A stretch of 35,614 nucleotides of DNA from Arsenophonus fragariae. Lineage in GTDB: Bacteria; Pseudomonadota; Gammaproteobacteria; Enterobacterales; Enterobacteriaceae. Position numbers and translations under genes: made by a program. Every line of letters starts with the position of its first letter. The first letter of the stretch is position 1. Where the stretch lies: contig JBDPYZ010000024.1 in the NCBI GenBank assembly GCA_047291315.1, positions 1 through 35,614 of the forward strand, read 5' to 3'. The notes under the pieces were generated by a model that was not told where the DNA came from, did not search any database, and saw only the letters and a list, made by a program, of their open reading frames with translations. Shown in pieces: positions 1-6,264 of the stretch.

Positions 1-10
1 TCGCTATAAA

Positions 11-35
11 TAAAAAAACCCGCCATAAGACGGGT
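11..35 (-). terminator. Intrinsic terminator of the leftward early operon
   Basis: Read on the minus strand, ACCCG pairs with CGGGT around an 8-nt loop and is followed by a run of seven T. It lies about 100 bp past the stop of the Q-like gene, so it would end that transcript. The stem is only 5 bp; as a putative Q antiterminator is encoded just upstream it could also be a site the antiterminator overrides, but that is inference. Confidence 0.6.
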
Positions 36-136
36 AGTAAAAATTTAATTAATAGAAGTTTTACTTTACATTTCTGCTGAATGCAAGAAACCAAATTTTA
101 GCTAGATTAGCATACCTTTTGCGCGCGCACTAGTTT

Positions 137-535
137 TTAATAACTATTTGTATAATATTTATACAGAATGTCGATATCTAATTGAATATCAAGGGTTTCC
201 AGACAACCTAGAATAAATCCTTCTGCAATTTGCATTCTCTCCCTGATTTCTCCGTCACGCACTTGGAACTTACGGGCGATAGCGCGCTTGGATTTTCCCC
301 TGACGTAGTAATCCTCGATATAACTTAACTCTCGTGACATACCCACTGTGTTCAACCTGTTAACGCACAGATCAATCACCAGACCGTCAGCATCACTGCA
401 CGATAATCGGGTGGAATAAAATGGCATAAATTGACTAAAACCCGCGGTCACTGAAGGATAACCCACTACCGCATAAGGATCACCCGCACACCAGCCGCCC
501 CAGTGGAGTAGTATTTTCTCTATGTCTCTGCTCAT
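137..535 (-). CDS. Phage antitermination protein Q family
   Basis: A 132-aa protein that resembles the Q antiterminators of lambdoid and P22-like prophages (the Phage_antitermQ type). It begins with a basic segment containing the family-typical LLHWGGWCAGD stretch, then AGF, then CSDADGLVIDLCVNRL in place of the usual CCDDD..I region. The C-terminal half is a helix-turn-helix-like stretch (YYVRGKSKRAIARKFQVRDGEI, shown here only as the key residues YYV..S...IAR..) followed by the RMQIAEGFI helix. Such proteins load on RNA polymerase at the late promoter and let it pass terminators into lysis and structural genes, which would lie left of the window. It is the last gene of the leftward operon, 216 bp after vapE. 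Family assignment is from recognised sequence pattern, not from a search. Confidence 0.85.
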   Translation of the reverse strand: MSRDIEKILLHWGGWCAGDPYAVVGYPSVTAGFSQFMPFYSTRLSCSDADGLVIDLCVNRLNTVGMSRELSYIEDYYVRGKSKRAIARKFQVRDGEIRERMQIAEGFILGCLETLDIQLDIDILYKYYTNSY

Positions 536-585
536 GGTTTTTTCGCTCCTGTTGTGAACGGGAATATTTTTACTTTATCCCTCGC

Positions 586-765
586 TAGACAACCTAGACA
601 AACTAGACAACCTATTTCTACTAATACTTTTTAAGGACATACATTACTAGCGCGCATATTAATTAAAAAAAAGGTTGTCTAGGTTGTCTAGGTTATCTAC
701 AGCCTTTATTTTCAATATGTTACGACTAGACAACCTCTGTATTTAGGTTGTCTAGAGGTTGTCTA
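586..765. repeat. Nine 9-bp iterons (TAGACAACC) in both orientations; candidate replication origin
   Basis: Units of TAGACAACC or its complement GGTTGTCTA occur as three direct tandem copies (586-612, the middle one with one change), three tandem inverted copies (673-699, the last with one change), one direct copy (727-735) and two inverted copies (746-754 and 757-765). The first two groups make a 27-bp inverted repeat around an AT-rich 60-bp spacer. The last two units overlap the 3' end of vapE, and its TAG stop codon lies inside a unit. The site fills the gap between vapE and the Q gene. Iterons beside an AT-rich stretch next to a primase/helicase gene suggest an origin; a transcribed hairpin is the alternative. 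Confidence 0.7.
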
Positions 766-2986
766 GTACCTTGATAAAAACGCGCTGTTGTTTTCCTTCG
801 ATAAATAAACGGTCAGATTTATACCCACAATTTTGTAAAACATTGCCAATGCGCATTTGTTCACGGCGCGATATATTTTTTGGTTCCATGTTCAATGCTT
901 CACGCAAAACATCTGCAGAACGCAAAAATTGCCATGCCCGTGGTTTTTGTCCTGTCATTAAATCCGGTTCATCTAACCAACGCTCAATAATTTCTTGCCA
1001 AGCATCTTTGATAAAATATTTTTCATGCACCTGATTAGCCAATTGCTCCGCTTCTTGGAATTTAATACCGGTTTCGTTAAATAGTTCTCGCGCTTCTGCC
1101 CAAAGCTGAATCACATCCTTTTTGATACCTTCTACATCCATTTTCCCAACTTCAACAGGTAGCCAACGCCGATTACCAGTTTTATCGCCTAAAAATTCAT
1201 CTTCATTCGTGGTACCAATACTCAATGAGCGTCTGGGAAATTGGGTGGCGAATTCTTTAAACTTGGGGATCCACTTTTCATGTGTCCGCGTGACAAATGC
1301 CTTGATGGATTCCAGTTCTTTAGTATTAAGTCCGCGTAATTCGCTAATTTCTGCCACAAGACAGCCCCGCATCTTACGCGCCAGATCATCATCTTTTTCA
1401 GCAAAGGAGATTTCAGTAAAAAAAGCCGGATTAGGGGATAACGCCGCCACGACAGAAGATTTTCCATAACCTTGAGCACCCACCAGGATCGGCACCATAT
1501 CCGCTTTGATACCTGGCTTTAACACCCGTCCTGCAAGGGCGGTCCACATATAGCGCGATACCGCACGGGTATAAGCACTATCCTCAGTGCCAAAATGGGT
1601 ATGGTAAAACTTTTCGATACGCGGTATGCCGTCCCATTCGAGGCTTTTTATCCATTCCATTGCTGAATCAAAGGGTTTTTCATCCGCTGCCAGTAATACC
1701 ACATCGCGAATTAACTCACGTCCAACCGCTTTAAACCCCCGCTTTTCCATTGTGATGCGCAATCGGGAATAATCAGCATCAGTAAAGGTTTGCCACTCTT
1801 TAGTGCCAACAGGCGCAAACATGATCTCGTCACGGAAAGAATCAAACCGAATTTCAACACCGACAAAATCAGGGCACATGACCGCTTTGGCGACATTGTC
1901 AATTGTTGCTTCTATTTGTCCTGTGGTTTTATTACGTTTAAAGGTGGGCCATTTTGAATTCTCGGGGGTATCCGTCAGGTCATCGAACTCATCTACCTTA
2001 GCAACAGCCGTTTTCAACCGTTGTGCACCGGGGTTTACCCACCCTGCTTTTTGCGCTAAACTGAATATCGCTTGGTAGCTCGTTCTATCCGCCCGCAGCT
2101 TTGACCATTTGGCTTCTGCGTTGTCAATATTCCCGTTATCCACCGCAGAAGACCAGGCAAGCCACATCTTTTTAGCTTCATCTTCAAAGTCGGTCTCTTT
2201 AAACCACGCAAGGCGATTACCCATATCAATCCATGAAGGGTAATGCTCTGCCTGGTTTAACATTTTCGGATACCATAGAGCGGAACGTAAATCTTCAAAC
2301 GTCTGGTCATTAATATTTTCCAAATCGACCAAACGTGTTAAATCGTCGTTGTTTACCTCAGTATGCGCAATAACAGGCGTATTATCCGATGCCAGCAACG
2401 TATCAACATCGATCACTGTACCTTCAAAACTTTCGTACTTAGCGCCTTCATGGGGTGCAAAAATCATATGTGAAGGCTCATAGACAGAGCTATCCCACTT
2501 GATTGCCAAATCACTGAGCAATTCGAAACAATCCATCAACTCCTGCTCAATCCGTGGGCCTAGCGCTTTGTACTCTGATGCGATAACATCACGCGACAGA
2601 AGAAAACCGATACGCCAGCGCTGTTCACACTGAGCGACAGGATGTTCATGGCTTGCCGTAGTATAGGCGAAGCATTGATAGAAACGGAGAATGCCTGTAA
2701 GCGTCTCCCACGCGTCTAACGTACATCCATCCATATCCGTCCATAACACGTTGCGTTTACCTGCATTAAGTGCATTACGCCCTTTTTTGGCGTTTTTCAT
2801 TGCGCTCCATATATAATTAAGCGCAGTTTTCTTTTTACTGATAACGTCTTTTGGATCGGTGGAACTAATATTAATATGCTTGGTTAGTTTTTTTATCGCC
2901 TGCTGATACTCGGCAAAAGATCTAGCAACAGCAGACCTCGGGCGTTTGTCATTAACACAACGCCCTACGGAATAATTTATTTGCAT
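752..2986 (-). CDS. vapE: VapE-family phage primase/helicase
   Basis: A 744-aa replication protein. The N-terminal 200 residues look like a divergent primase-polymerase region (WTDMDG near residue 80, then TTASHEH and RWRIGFL). The C-terminal half is a VapE-type P-loop ATPase: Walker A GAQGYGKS at about residues 503-510, a Walker B-like LVAEISEL, a sensor-like SIGTTNEDEF and an arginine pair in TGNRRW. The family primes and unwinds phage DNA at the origin. The start codon is 4 bp after the stop of the Cro-like gene, with GAGG inside that gene as the ribosome site, so the two are coupled. In related replication modules this gene sits beside the polymerase and helicase; here it is in the opposite operon. 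Helicase identity is firm; the primase activity of the N-terminus is inferred. Confidence 0.88.
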   Translation of the reverse strand: MQINYSVGRCVNDKRPRSAVARSFAEYQQAIKKLTKHINISSTDPKDVISKKKTALNYIWSAMKNAKKGRNALNAGKRNVLWTDMDGCTLDAWETLTGILRFYQCFAYTTASHEHPVAQCEQRWRIGFLLSRDVIASEYKALGPRIEQELMDCFELLSDLAIKWDSSVYEPSHMIFAPHEGAKYESFEGTVIDVDTLLASDNTPVIAHTEVNNDDLTRLVDLENINDQTFEDLRSALWYPKMLNQAEHYPSWIDMGNRLAWFKETDFEDEAKKMWLAWSSAVDNGNIDNAEAKWSKLRADRTSYQAIFSLAQKAGWVNPGAQRLKTAVAKVDEFDDLTDTPENSKWPTFKRNKTTGQIEATIDNVAKAVMCPDFVGVEIRFDSFRDEIMFAPVGTKEWQTFTDADYSRLRITMEKRGFKAVGRELIRDVVLLAADEKPFDSAMEWIKSLEWDGIPRIEKFYHTHFGTEDSAYTRAVSRYMWTALAGRVLKPGIKADMVPILVGAQGYGKSSVVAALSPNPAFFTEISFAEKDDDLARKMRGCLVAEISELRGLNTKELESIKAFVTRTHEKWIPKFKEFATQFPRRSLSIGTTNEDEFLGDKTGNRRWLPVEVGKMDVEGIKKDVIQLWAEARELFNETGIKFQEAEQLANQVHEKYFIKDAWQEIIERWLDEPDLMTGQKPRAWQFLRSADVLREALNMEPKNISRREQMRIGNVLQNCGYKSDRLFIEGKQQRVFIKVLDNL

Positions 2987-2990
2987 GGGA

Positions 2991-3242
2991 CTATTTGGCC
3001 TCGATAGCAGCAGTTAGAGTTTTATTAATGACGTTATATGGTCTCGAACTAAACACATCCTCAAAGGTACAAAAAAGCCCTCGACTATTGAATTCAGACA
3101 AAATTTTCTTCGCAGTATCAATATTAAGCCTACGTATACCTTTTTCGTAGTGCGCAATAGCTCCTTGAGTTAACCCTAAGGCATTAGCAAGTCCCGCTTG
3201 AGTCATCCCAGTTTGCTTTCTTAATTTTTTTAGGTTGTTCAT
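2991..3242 (-). CDS. Cro/DicC-like helix-turn-helix repressor
   Basis: An 83-aa protein with a complete XRE-type helix-turn-helix in its first 55 residues (LRKQTGMTQAGLANALGLTQ, then AIAHYEKG). It is the first gene of the leftward operon and is divergent from the CI-like gene across a 122-bp control region with three dyad sites. By analogy with Cro and DicC it should repress the repressor gene and temper its own operon. The 28 residues after the HTH have no motif I recognise. The recognition helix region GLTQGAIAH resembles GKTQGAIAH of the CI-like protein, consistent with both reading related operators. Confidence 0.8.
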   Translation of the reverse strand: MNNLKKLRKQTGMTQAGLANALGLTQGAIAHYEKGIRRLNIDTAKKILSEFNSRGLFCTFEDVFSSRPYNVINKTLTAAIEAK

Positions 3243-3283
3243 CTTAAAAATCCTGTATTCAATCGGCTAGAACATCATAAAAA

Positions 3284-3355
3284 ATACATTACGTAATTTA
3301 AAATCGCAAATAAATATTACATATTGTTACTTCTATAAAAATTACGGAGTGTAAT
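3284..3355. promoter_or_regulatory. Three-dyad operator between the Cro-like and CI-like genes
   Basis: Three dyads of similar sequence lie here: ATTACGTAAT at 3288-3297 inside an AATACA...GTAAT context, ATTACATATTGTTAC at 3316-3330, and the perfect ATTACGGAGTGTAAT at 3341-3355. They resemble the AATACA-N3-TGTATT sites near the rightward promoter at 4098 and 4144. The most rightward site includes the GGAG likely used as the ribosome site of the CI-like gene. The arrangement matches a lambdoid switch region with the divergent promoters inside it; promoter hexamers here are AT-rich and I could not assign them uniquely. Confidence 0.65.
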
Positions 3356-3364
3356 AATAAATAT

Positions 3365-4030
3365 ATGAACATGAATATTAGACAAAAGTGGAACGTTTTG
3401 GCTAAAACCAAAATGAAAGAAAAAGGTATCTCTCAGGAGAAACTGGGAGAAATACTTGGAAAAACACAAGGAGCAATCGCTCATTGGCTTAATGGGAGAA
3501 GAGAACCTAGTATTGAAGATATCGCTAAGATTATGAAAATAATTGGAATATATGAAATAAATTTGAATTCAGATGCTAGTGTACAAGAAGTCAAACAAGA
3601 TAATATAGAATTTATGGAGATACTCAAAGAAGGTTCAGTTCCTGTAGTAGGAGAAGCTGTAATGGGAATTGATGGCGAATTTGATATGTCTGAAAATTTG
3701 GCTGGTTATTTACAAATATTTAGCGCTGATCCGAAAGCTTTTTCAGTTAGAGTAAAAGGCGATAGTATGTTTCCTCGGATAAATTCAGGAGAATTTGTTG
3801 TTATAGAGCCAAACTTGTCTATCGCCGCAGGTGACGATGTATTTGTTCGCACAGAACAAGGTAAAAATATGATTAAAAGATTAGGTTACCACAGAGAAGG
3901 AACCTATCAGTTTCTCAGTATAAATCAACAACATCCACCGTTAACTGTGGACGAAAACGAGATTGAAGTCTTATATTTTGTAGCCGCTATTGTCAAATCC
4001 TCGCGATATCTAGATCTTATAACAAAATAA
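3365..4030 (+). CDS. CI-like prophage repressor with S24 (LexA-type) peptidase domain
   Basis: A 221-aa two-domain repressor. Residues about 10-60 form an XRE helix-turn-helix (EKGISQEKLGEILGKTQGAI). The C-terminal domain is a LexA/CI-type self-cleaving peptidase with the nucleophile Ser134 in VKGDSMFP and the general-base Lys171 in NMIKRLGY. The expected cleavage site is EAVMG, with Ala98-Val99 in place of the usual Ala-Gly, so self-cleavage may be slow or altered. It holds the prophage silent by binding the dyads on both sides of the gene. GGAG at 3346-3349 is the likely ribosome site; a second ATG at 3371 is possible. A strong terminator follows. With so many antirepressors in the prophage, inactivation by protein binding may matter as much as cleavage. 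Confidence 0.9.
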   Translation: MNMNIRQKWNVLAKTKMKEKGISQEKLGEILGKTQGAIAHWLNGRREPSIEDIAKIMKIIGIYEINLNSDASVQEVKQDNIEFMEILKEGSVPVVGEAVMGIDGEFDMSENLAGYLQIFSADPKAFSVRVKGDSMFPRINSGEFVVIEPNLSIAAGDDVFVRTEQGKNMIKRLGYHREGTYQFLSINQQHPPLTVDENEIEVLYFVAAIVKSSRYLDLITK

Positions 4031-4056
4031 AAAAAAACTAATAATCCCTAATCTAG

Positions 4057-4078
4057 CCCACAAATATGTGGGTTTTTT
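4057..4078 (+). terminator. Intrinsic terminator after the CI-like gene
   Basis: CCCACA pairs with TGTGGG around an AATA loop, followed by six T. It separates the repressor transcript from the rightward early promoter 30 bp downstream. Confidence 0.85.
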
Positions 4079-4097
4079 CTTACCTTTATAAAAATAA

Positions 4098-4158
4098 AAT
4101 ACATTTTGTATTGACAGTAATTTTGTATACTTATACTCTTTATAAAACAAAATGTATT
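4098..4158 (+). promoter_or_regulatory. Rightward early promoter flanked by two repressor dyads
   Basis: TTGACA at 4111-4116 is followed by TATACT at 4132-4137 (15-bp spacer) or TACTCT at 4134-4139 (17 bp). The perfect dyad AATACATTTTGTATT (4098-4112) overlaps the -35, and a near copy (4144-4158) covers the likely start site. This is a typical repressor-controlled early promoter and would drive the whole rightward operon. Confidence 0.7.
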
Positions 4159-4180
4159 AATTTTTTAAGTAGCCACACCC

Positions 4181-4192
4181 CGCTCTTTAACA
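4181..4192 (+). promoter_or_regulatory. boxA antitermination element in the early leader
   Basis: CGCTCTTTAACA matches the consensus NusB/NusE-binding boxA exactly. It lies about 40 nt past the expected start of the early transcript. A small hairpin, ACAGA-TTTT-TCTGT (4214-4227), follows and could act as a boxB-like element. The rest of the leader up to 4428 contains only a further small CGCAT/ATGCG hairpin and no convincing gene. Confidence 0.65.
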
Positions 4193-4428
4193 ATTTAGAA
4201 AGTCGGAACAGCACAGATTTTTCTGTTTAGACCCCTGCGCATAAAATGCGATGTATCGTCAAACGCGATCCGGTTGGCGAGAAGATTAACACCATTTTTT
4301 TTTATTCAATGGTCGTGAAAGGGCAACACTGACAGAGAAAGAAATGCAAGCGCAAAAACACTAATTATAGGTCATTTTGCGAAGTGGCTTATGGTGAGTG
4401 ACAACAGTTAATCAGAGGATAAAAATTC

Positions 4429-4707
4429 ATGGATAAACAGCAATTAAAAACGGCACTCTACATGAATGCCAGTCCTGTAAGAGAAAAACTTAAAAAATTA
4501 TTTAAAATTCTTGCCAAAGATATCTCTGGCGATATCAGCGGCATGGTCAGCGGATTGCTTGACAATATCACTCTTGAGGATAGCCCTGCTACAGTTGGTG
4601 CAAACGGTACCCTCGATATCATCTACGTTCTTGATTTCAATAATGCTTTTTACAACCAGGTCATGTCCGCAGCCAGGGCACTTAAAGCTGATATTACACA
4701 TTCTTAA
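4429..4707 (+). CDS. Possible 92-aa ORF overlapping the zinc-ribbon gene (alternative reading)
   Basis: This plus-strand frame has a good ribosome site (AGAGGAT) and would be the first gene of the rightward operon, but its product matches nothing I recognise. It runs antisense to the minus-strand zinc-ribbon ORF for most of its length. The two cannot both be constrained by their protein sequence. I prefer the minus-strand gene; the plus frame is kept because the start signals are good and the first 23 codons lie outside the overlap. Confidence 0.3.
   Translation: MDKQQLKTALYMNASPVREKLKKLFKILAKDISGDISGMVSGLLDNITLEDSPATVGANGTLDIIYVLDFNNAFYNQVMSAARALKADITHS
4498..4701 (-). CDS. Small zinc-ribbon phage protein
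   Basis: A 67-aa protein with two CxxC knuckles, CPGCG near the N-terminus and CTNCS at about residue 36, followed by a charged helix ending DIFGKNFK. This layout (CPxCG, about 25 residues, CxxC, then a helix containing a KQ-A-IA pattern) matches a common family of small enterobacterial prophage proteins of unknown function. On the minus strand TACCCT, 17 bp, TATAAG upstream could be its promoter, in the same position relative to a pseudoknot element as in the other minus-strand cargo genes. The ribosome site is weak (TTAAG). Role unknown. Confidence 0.62.
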   Translation of the reverse strand: MCNISFKCPGCGHDLVVKSIIEIKNVDDIEGTVCTNCSRAILKSDIVKQSADHAADIARDIFGKNFK

Positions 4708-4739
4708 TTATTCTTATAAGTTAGACGAACCGTAAGGGT

Positions 4740-4770
4740 ACCACCTCGCCTGACGTGGTTAAAAGCAGGC
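4740..4770 (+). repeat. Pseudoknot-capable repeat, copy 1
   Basis: ACCAC (4740-4744) pairs with GTGGT (4755-4759). Within the loop GCCTG (4748-4752) can pair with CAGGC (4766-4770), giving an H-type pseudoknot. It lies between the zinc-ribbon gene and sieB. Confidence 0.6.
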
Positions 4771-4830
4771 AATTAATAAATCGCGATCCAACTAAGCATT
4801 AGTGCTCTTTAAGACCATCTAGCTTCAATA

Positions 4831-5385
4831 TTATTTGATTTTTTTAAAATTGTCTGAATTAACGTACAATTTCATTCCTTCATTTAATACTTTATGGGCA
4901 TCTTCCTCCAAAATGAATCTACACATACCAGTATTAAGTTCTGGAGAGCTACTTTGTTTTAAAATTCCTCTATATTTTAAAGAAAAAACCGCAGCATTCG
5001 ATGGATCAAGGTCTATGAAAGACTTCCCTTTTAATGCGAATTCATCCAGAATAAGCCTTTCACTAGTACTTAAATCATTAAATATTTCATTCAAGTGAGA
5101 GCTAGTGTATACGTTCTTTACCAAATTTTTAAAATAAAAATAGACAAGGTTAATCAATTCTGCACACCAATAACTTATCGCAAAAATAAATAAATAATAT
5201 AGCATTCCTACAGGCAGGTAAGGAACGTCTATACTATTGATTAAATCCTGCGTACCTTTCGGAAGACATAAAGAAAGGCCAACAAACAGCAAAATAATAC
5301 TCATGATTCTTCCTATGATTAACTTATTAAAAAAAGAAAATAGCTTAACTAAATAACAAAGAAAATTATTTAATATTTCTAACAT
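4831..5385 (-). CDS. Superinfection exclusion protein B (SieB) family
   Basis: A 184-aa membrane protein: a short amphipathic N-terminus, two hydrophobic segments (about residues 26-42 and 57-80), then a cytoplasmic domain with the family-typical start LSTSERLILDEF. SieB proteins of lambda and P22 block the growth of certain superinfecting phages. The gene opposes the rightward operon, so it has its own promoter: TTTCCA, 17 bp, TAAAAT on the minus strand (5422-5450). The ribosome site AAGGA is in the 3' arm of the first dyad. A frameshifted relative lies at 12755-13266. Assignment is by pattern similarity (two membrane helices, then LT/LS-x-E-x-x domain); the gene is diverged and the exclusion phenotype is inferred. 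Confidence 0.7.
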   Translation of the reverse strand: MLEILNNFLCYLVKLFSFFNKLIIGRIMSIILLFVGLSLCLPKGTQDLINSIDVPYLPVGMLYYLFIFAISYWCAELINLVYFYFKNLVKNVYTSSHLNEIFNDLSTSERLILDEFALKGKSFIDLDPSNAAVFSLKYRGILKQSSSPELNTGMCRFILEEDAHKVLNEGMKLYVNSDNFKKIK

Positions 5386-5390
5386 AAATT

Positions 5391-5459
5391 ATCCTTATTT
5401 TGTCTGTGGAATAGAATTAACATTTTAACAATTTCCTTAGTCTGTGGAAAGAAAGGAAA
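5391..5459 (-). promoter_or_regulatory. Dual-dyad promoter cassette of sieB
   Basis: On the minus strand the -35 TTTCCA (5445-5450) and the -10 TAAAAT (5422-5427) are 17 bp apart. The -35 is in the centre of a dyad with TTTCCTT/AAGGAAA arms; a second dyad after the start site has the same centre (TTCCACAGAC). The two centres are 38 bp apart. The second dyad includes the ribosome site. Confidence 0.6.
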
Positions 5460-5460
5460 A

Positions 5461-5490
5461 CTGGCGCATGTAACCAGGATAAAAACATGC
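5461..5490 (+). repeat. Pseudoknot-capable repeat, copy 2 (fully covarying)
   Basis: CTGG (5461-5464) pairs with CCAG (5474-5477), and loop GCATGT (5466-5471) pairs with ACATGC (5485-5490). The primary sequence differs completely from the other copies, yet both helices and the spacing are kept. It sits, like the others, immediately beside the dual-dyad promoter. Confidence 0.65.
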
Positions 5491-5567
5491 TTATCGATGA
5501 TAGGTCAGCACATTGAACAGGACAGAATGTTGAGAGTCAGGCGGGGTTAAAGGAAATGACCGTTAGT

Positions 5568-5736
5568 TCAGTCACATATTAAACGCATTAACTTATTATA
5601 ATAAGGCAATTTTTCTTGAAACTGTGGCTCAATATTTAGCCTAATCTGCGTTTTAAGTAAAGCAATACAATCAGTTTCAGGATTTAAGTAAAATTCAACG
5701 AACGTCAGCTTGATATTTTCACTATTAAACTGGGTT
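5568..5736 (-). pseudogene. Truncated remnant of the 148-aa membrane-protein gene
   Basis: The last 25 or so codons repeat the C-terminus of the intact gene at 7289-7735 (ALLKTQIRLNIEPQFQEKL is shared). The N-terminal two-helix part is missing. The open frame runs on upstream to 5765, overlapping the 46-aa ORF in another frame, but no equivalent of the true start remains. The deletion apparently fused the small leader gene to the tail of its partner. Confidence 0.6.
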
Positions 5737-5877
5737 TTAGATGTATCCAATCTGGATTTTCTCACCCCCTGAATTTTTTGATGGTGGTGATTGAGGTTGT
5801 GGAGTCGGCCTGATTGTTTTTGAGGGCATATGTTTTTCTTTCAGGTCATTCTTCGTAATCACTTTTTTATCAAACAT
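5737..5877 (-). CDS. 46-aa ORF, deletion-altered copy of the small partner gene
   Basis: The first 39 residues (starting MFDKKVITKND, with a PTPQPQSPPS proline-rich stretch) equal those of the 44-aa gene at 7739-7873; the last seven residues are new because the deletion in the downstream gene changed the end. Promoter TTTACG, 17 bp, TAATAT lies upstream on the minus strand, and AGAGA serves as ribosome site. Function unknown. Without its intact partner it may be non-functional. Confidence 0.5.
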   Translation of the reverse strand: MFDKKVITKNDLKEKHMPSKTIRPTPQPQSPPSKNSGGEKIQIGYI

Positions 5878-5888
5878 GATTATCTCTT

Positions 5889-5945
5889 TTTATGTGTTGT
5901 CGTAAGCACATATTAACGATTTTGTGTGTTGTCGTAAACCACAAA
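5889..5945 (-). promoter_or_regulatory. Dual-dyad promoter cassette, GTTGTCG type
   Basis: On the minus strand -35 TTTACG (5933-5938) and -10 TAATAT (5910-5915) are 17 bp apart. Both dyads have the centre TTACGACAAC with different arms (TTTGTG/CACAAA and TATGTG/CACATA); centres are 32 bp apart. Confidence 0.6.
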
Positions 5946-5946
5946 G

Positions 5947-5978
5947 GGCGCGAGCCTGACGCGCCAGAAGTATCAGGC
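5947..5978 (+). repeat. Pseudoknot-capable repeat, copy 3
   Basis: GGCGCG (5947-5952) pairs with CGCGCC (5960-5965), and loop GCCTGA (5954-5959) pairs with TCAGGC (5973-5978). It ends 12 bp before the C4 RNA promoter of unit 1. Confidence 0.65.
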
Positions 5979-5989
5979 ACCAATAACCA

Positions 5990-6190
5990 TTGACGAAAGA
6001 AGAAATTATGCGCTATAGTTTATATGCATCTGATAAGTCAGGTGCTGGGTGTGACAACCCACCGTAAACTACCGCGACATATGCACGCCGCGAGCGTGTT
6101 TTTTAATGTCGTAATCTGGCCACAATTCAATGGTGGGCTGGATAGGGCAACCGAAAGGTTGGCCGGTCGGTAGTTCCGGTATTGTCACCC
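5990..6190 (+). ncRNA. C4-like antisense RNA, unit 1 (with promoter)
   Basis: Promoter TTGACG (5990-5995), 18 bp, TATAGT (6014-6019); the RNA would start near 6026. The RNA contains the P1/P7/enterobacterial C4 signature AATGGTGGGCTGG and a CAACCGAAAGGTTG hairpin. The 5' boxes TGTGACAAC (6050) and AACTACC (6067) fold onto the 3' boxes GGTAGTT (6169) and TTGTCAC (6182). The same 3' boxes can instead pair with TGTGACAAC (6215-6223) and ACTACC (6246-6251) just ahead of the antirepressor start. This is the C4 mechanism: the processed RNA silences the antirepressor on the same transcript. Confidence 0.8.
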
Positions 6191-6264
6191 CCATTCAGTT
6201 CACCGCCCGTAAAGTGTGACAACTTCAGGTGGTGATAATTAAAATACTACCATCGGAGGTCATT

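Noticed and set aside
586..765. Possible CRISPR array
   Set aside because: Units are 9 bp, in both orientations and partly contiguous; there are no spacers of constant length and no cas genes.
759..2078. Plus-strand ORFs of 91-115 codons opposite vapE, and similar open frames opposite the polymerase, helicase and DUF2800 genes
   Set aside because: They are antisense shadows of clear genes, lack ribosome sites and have no recognisable products.
6008..6067. Short ORFs beginning MRYS at 6008, 8006, 15662 and 21303 (19-36 codons), one resembling Icd/Ash-type proteins
   Set aside because: The ATG lies between the -35 and -10 of the C4 promoter, so it is not in the main transcript. The conserved block ends right after the -10 in unit 4, which fits promoter conservation and not coding. 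The 36-codon version at 15662-15772 could still be translated from read-through RNA.
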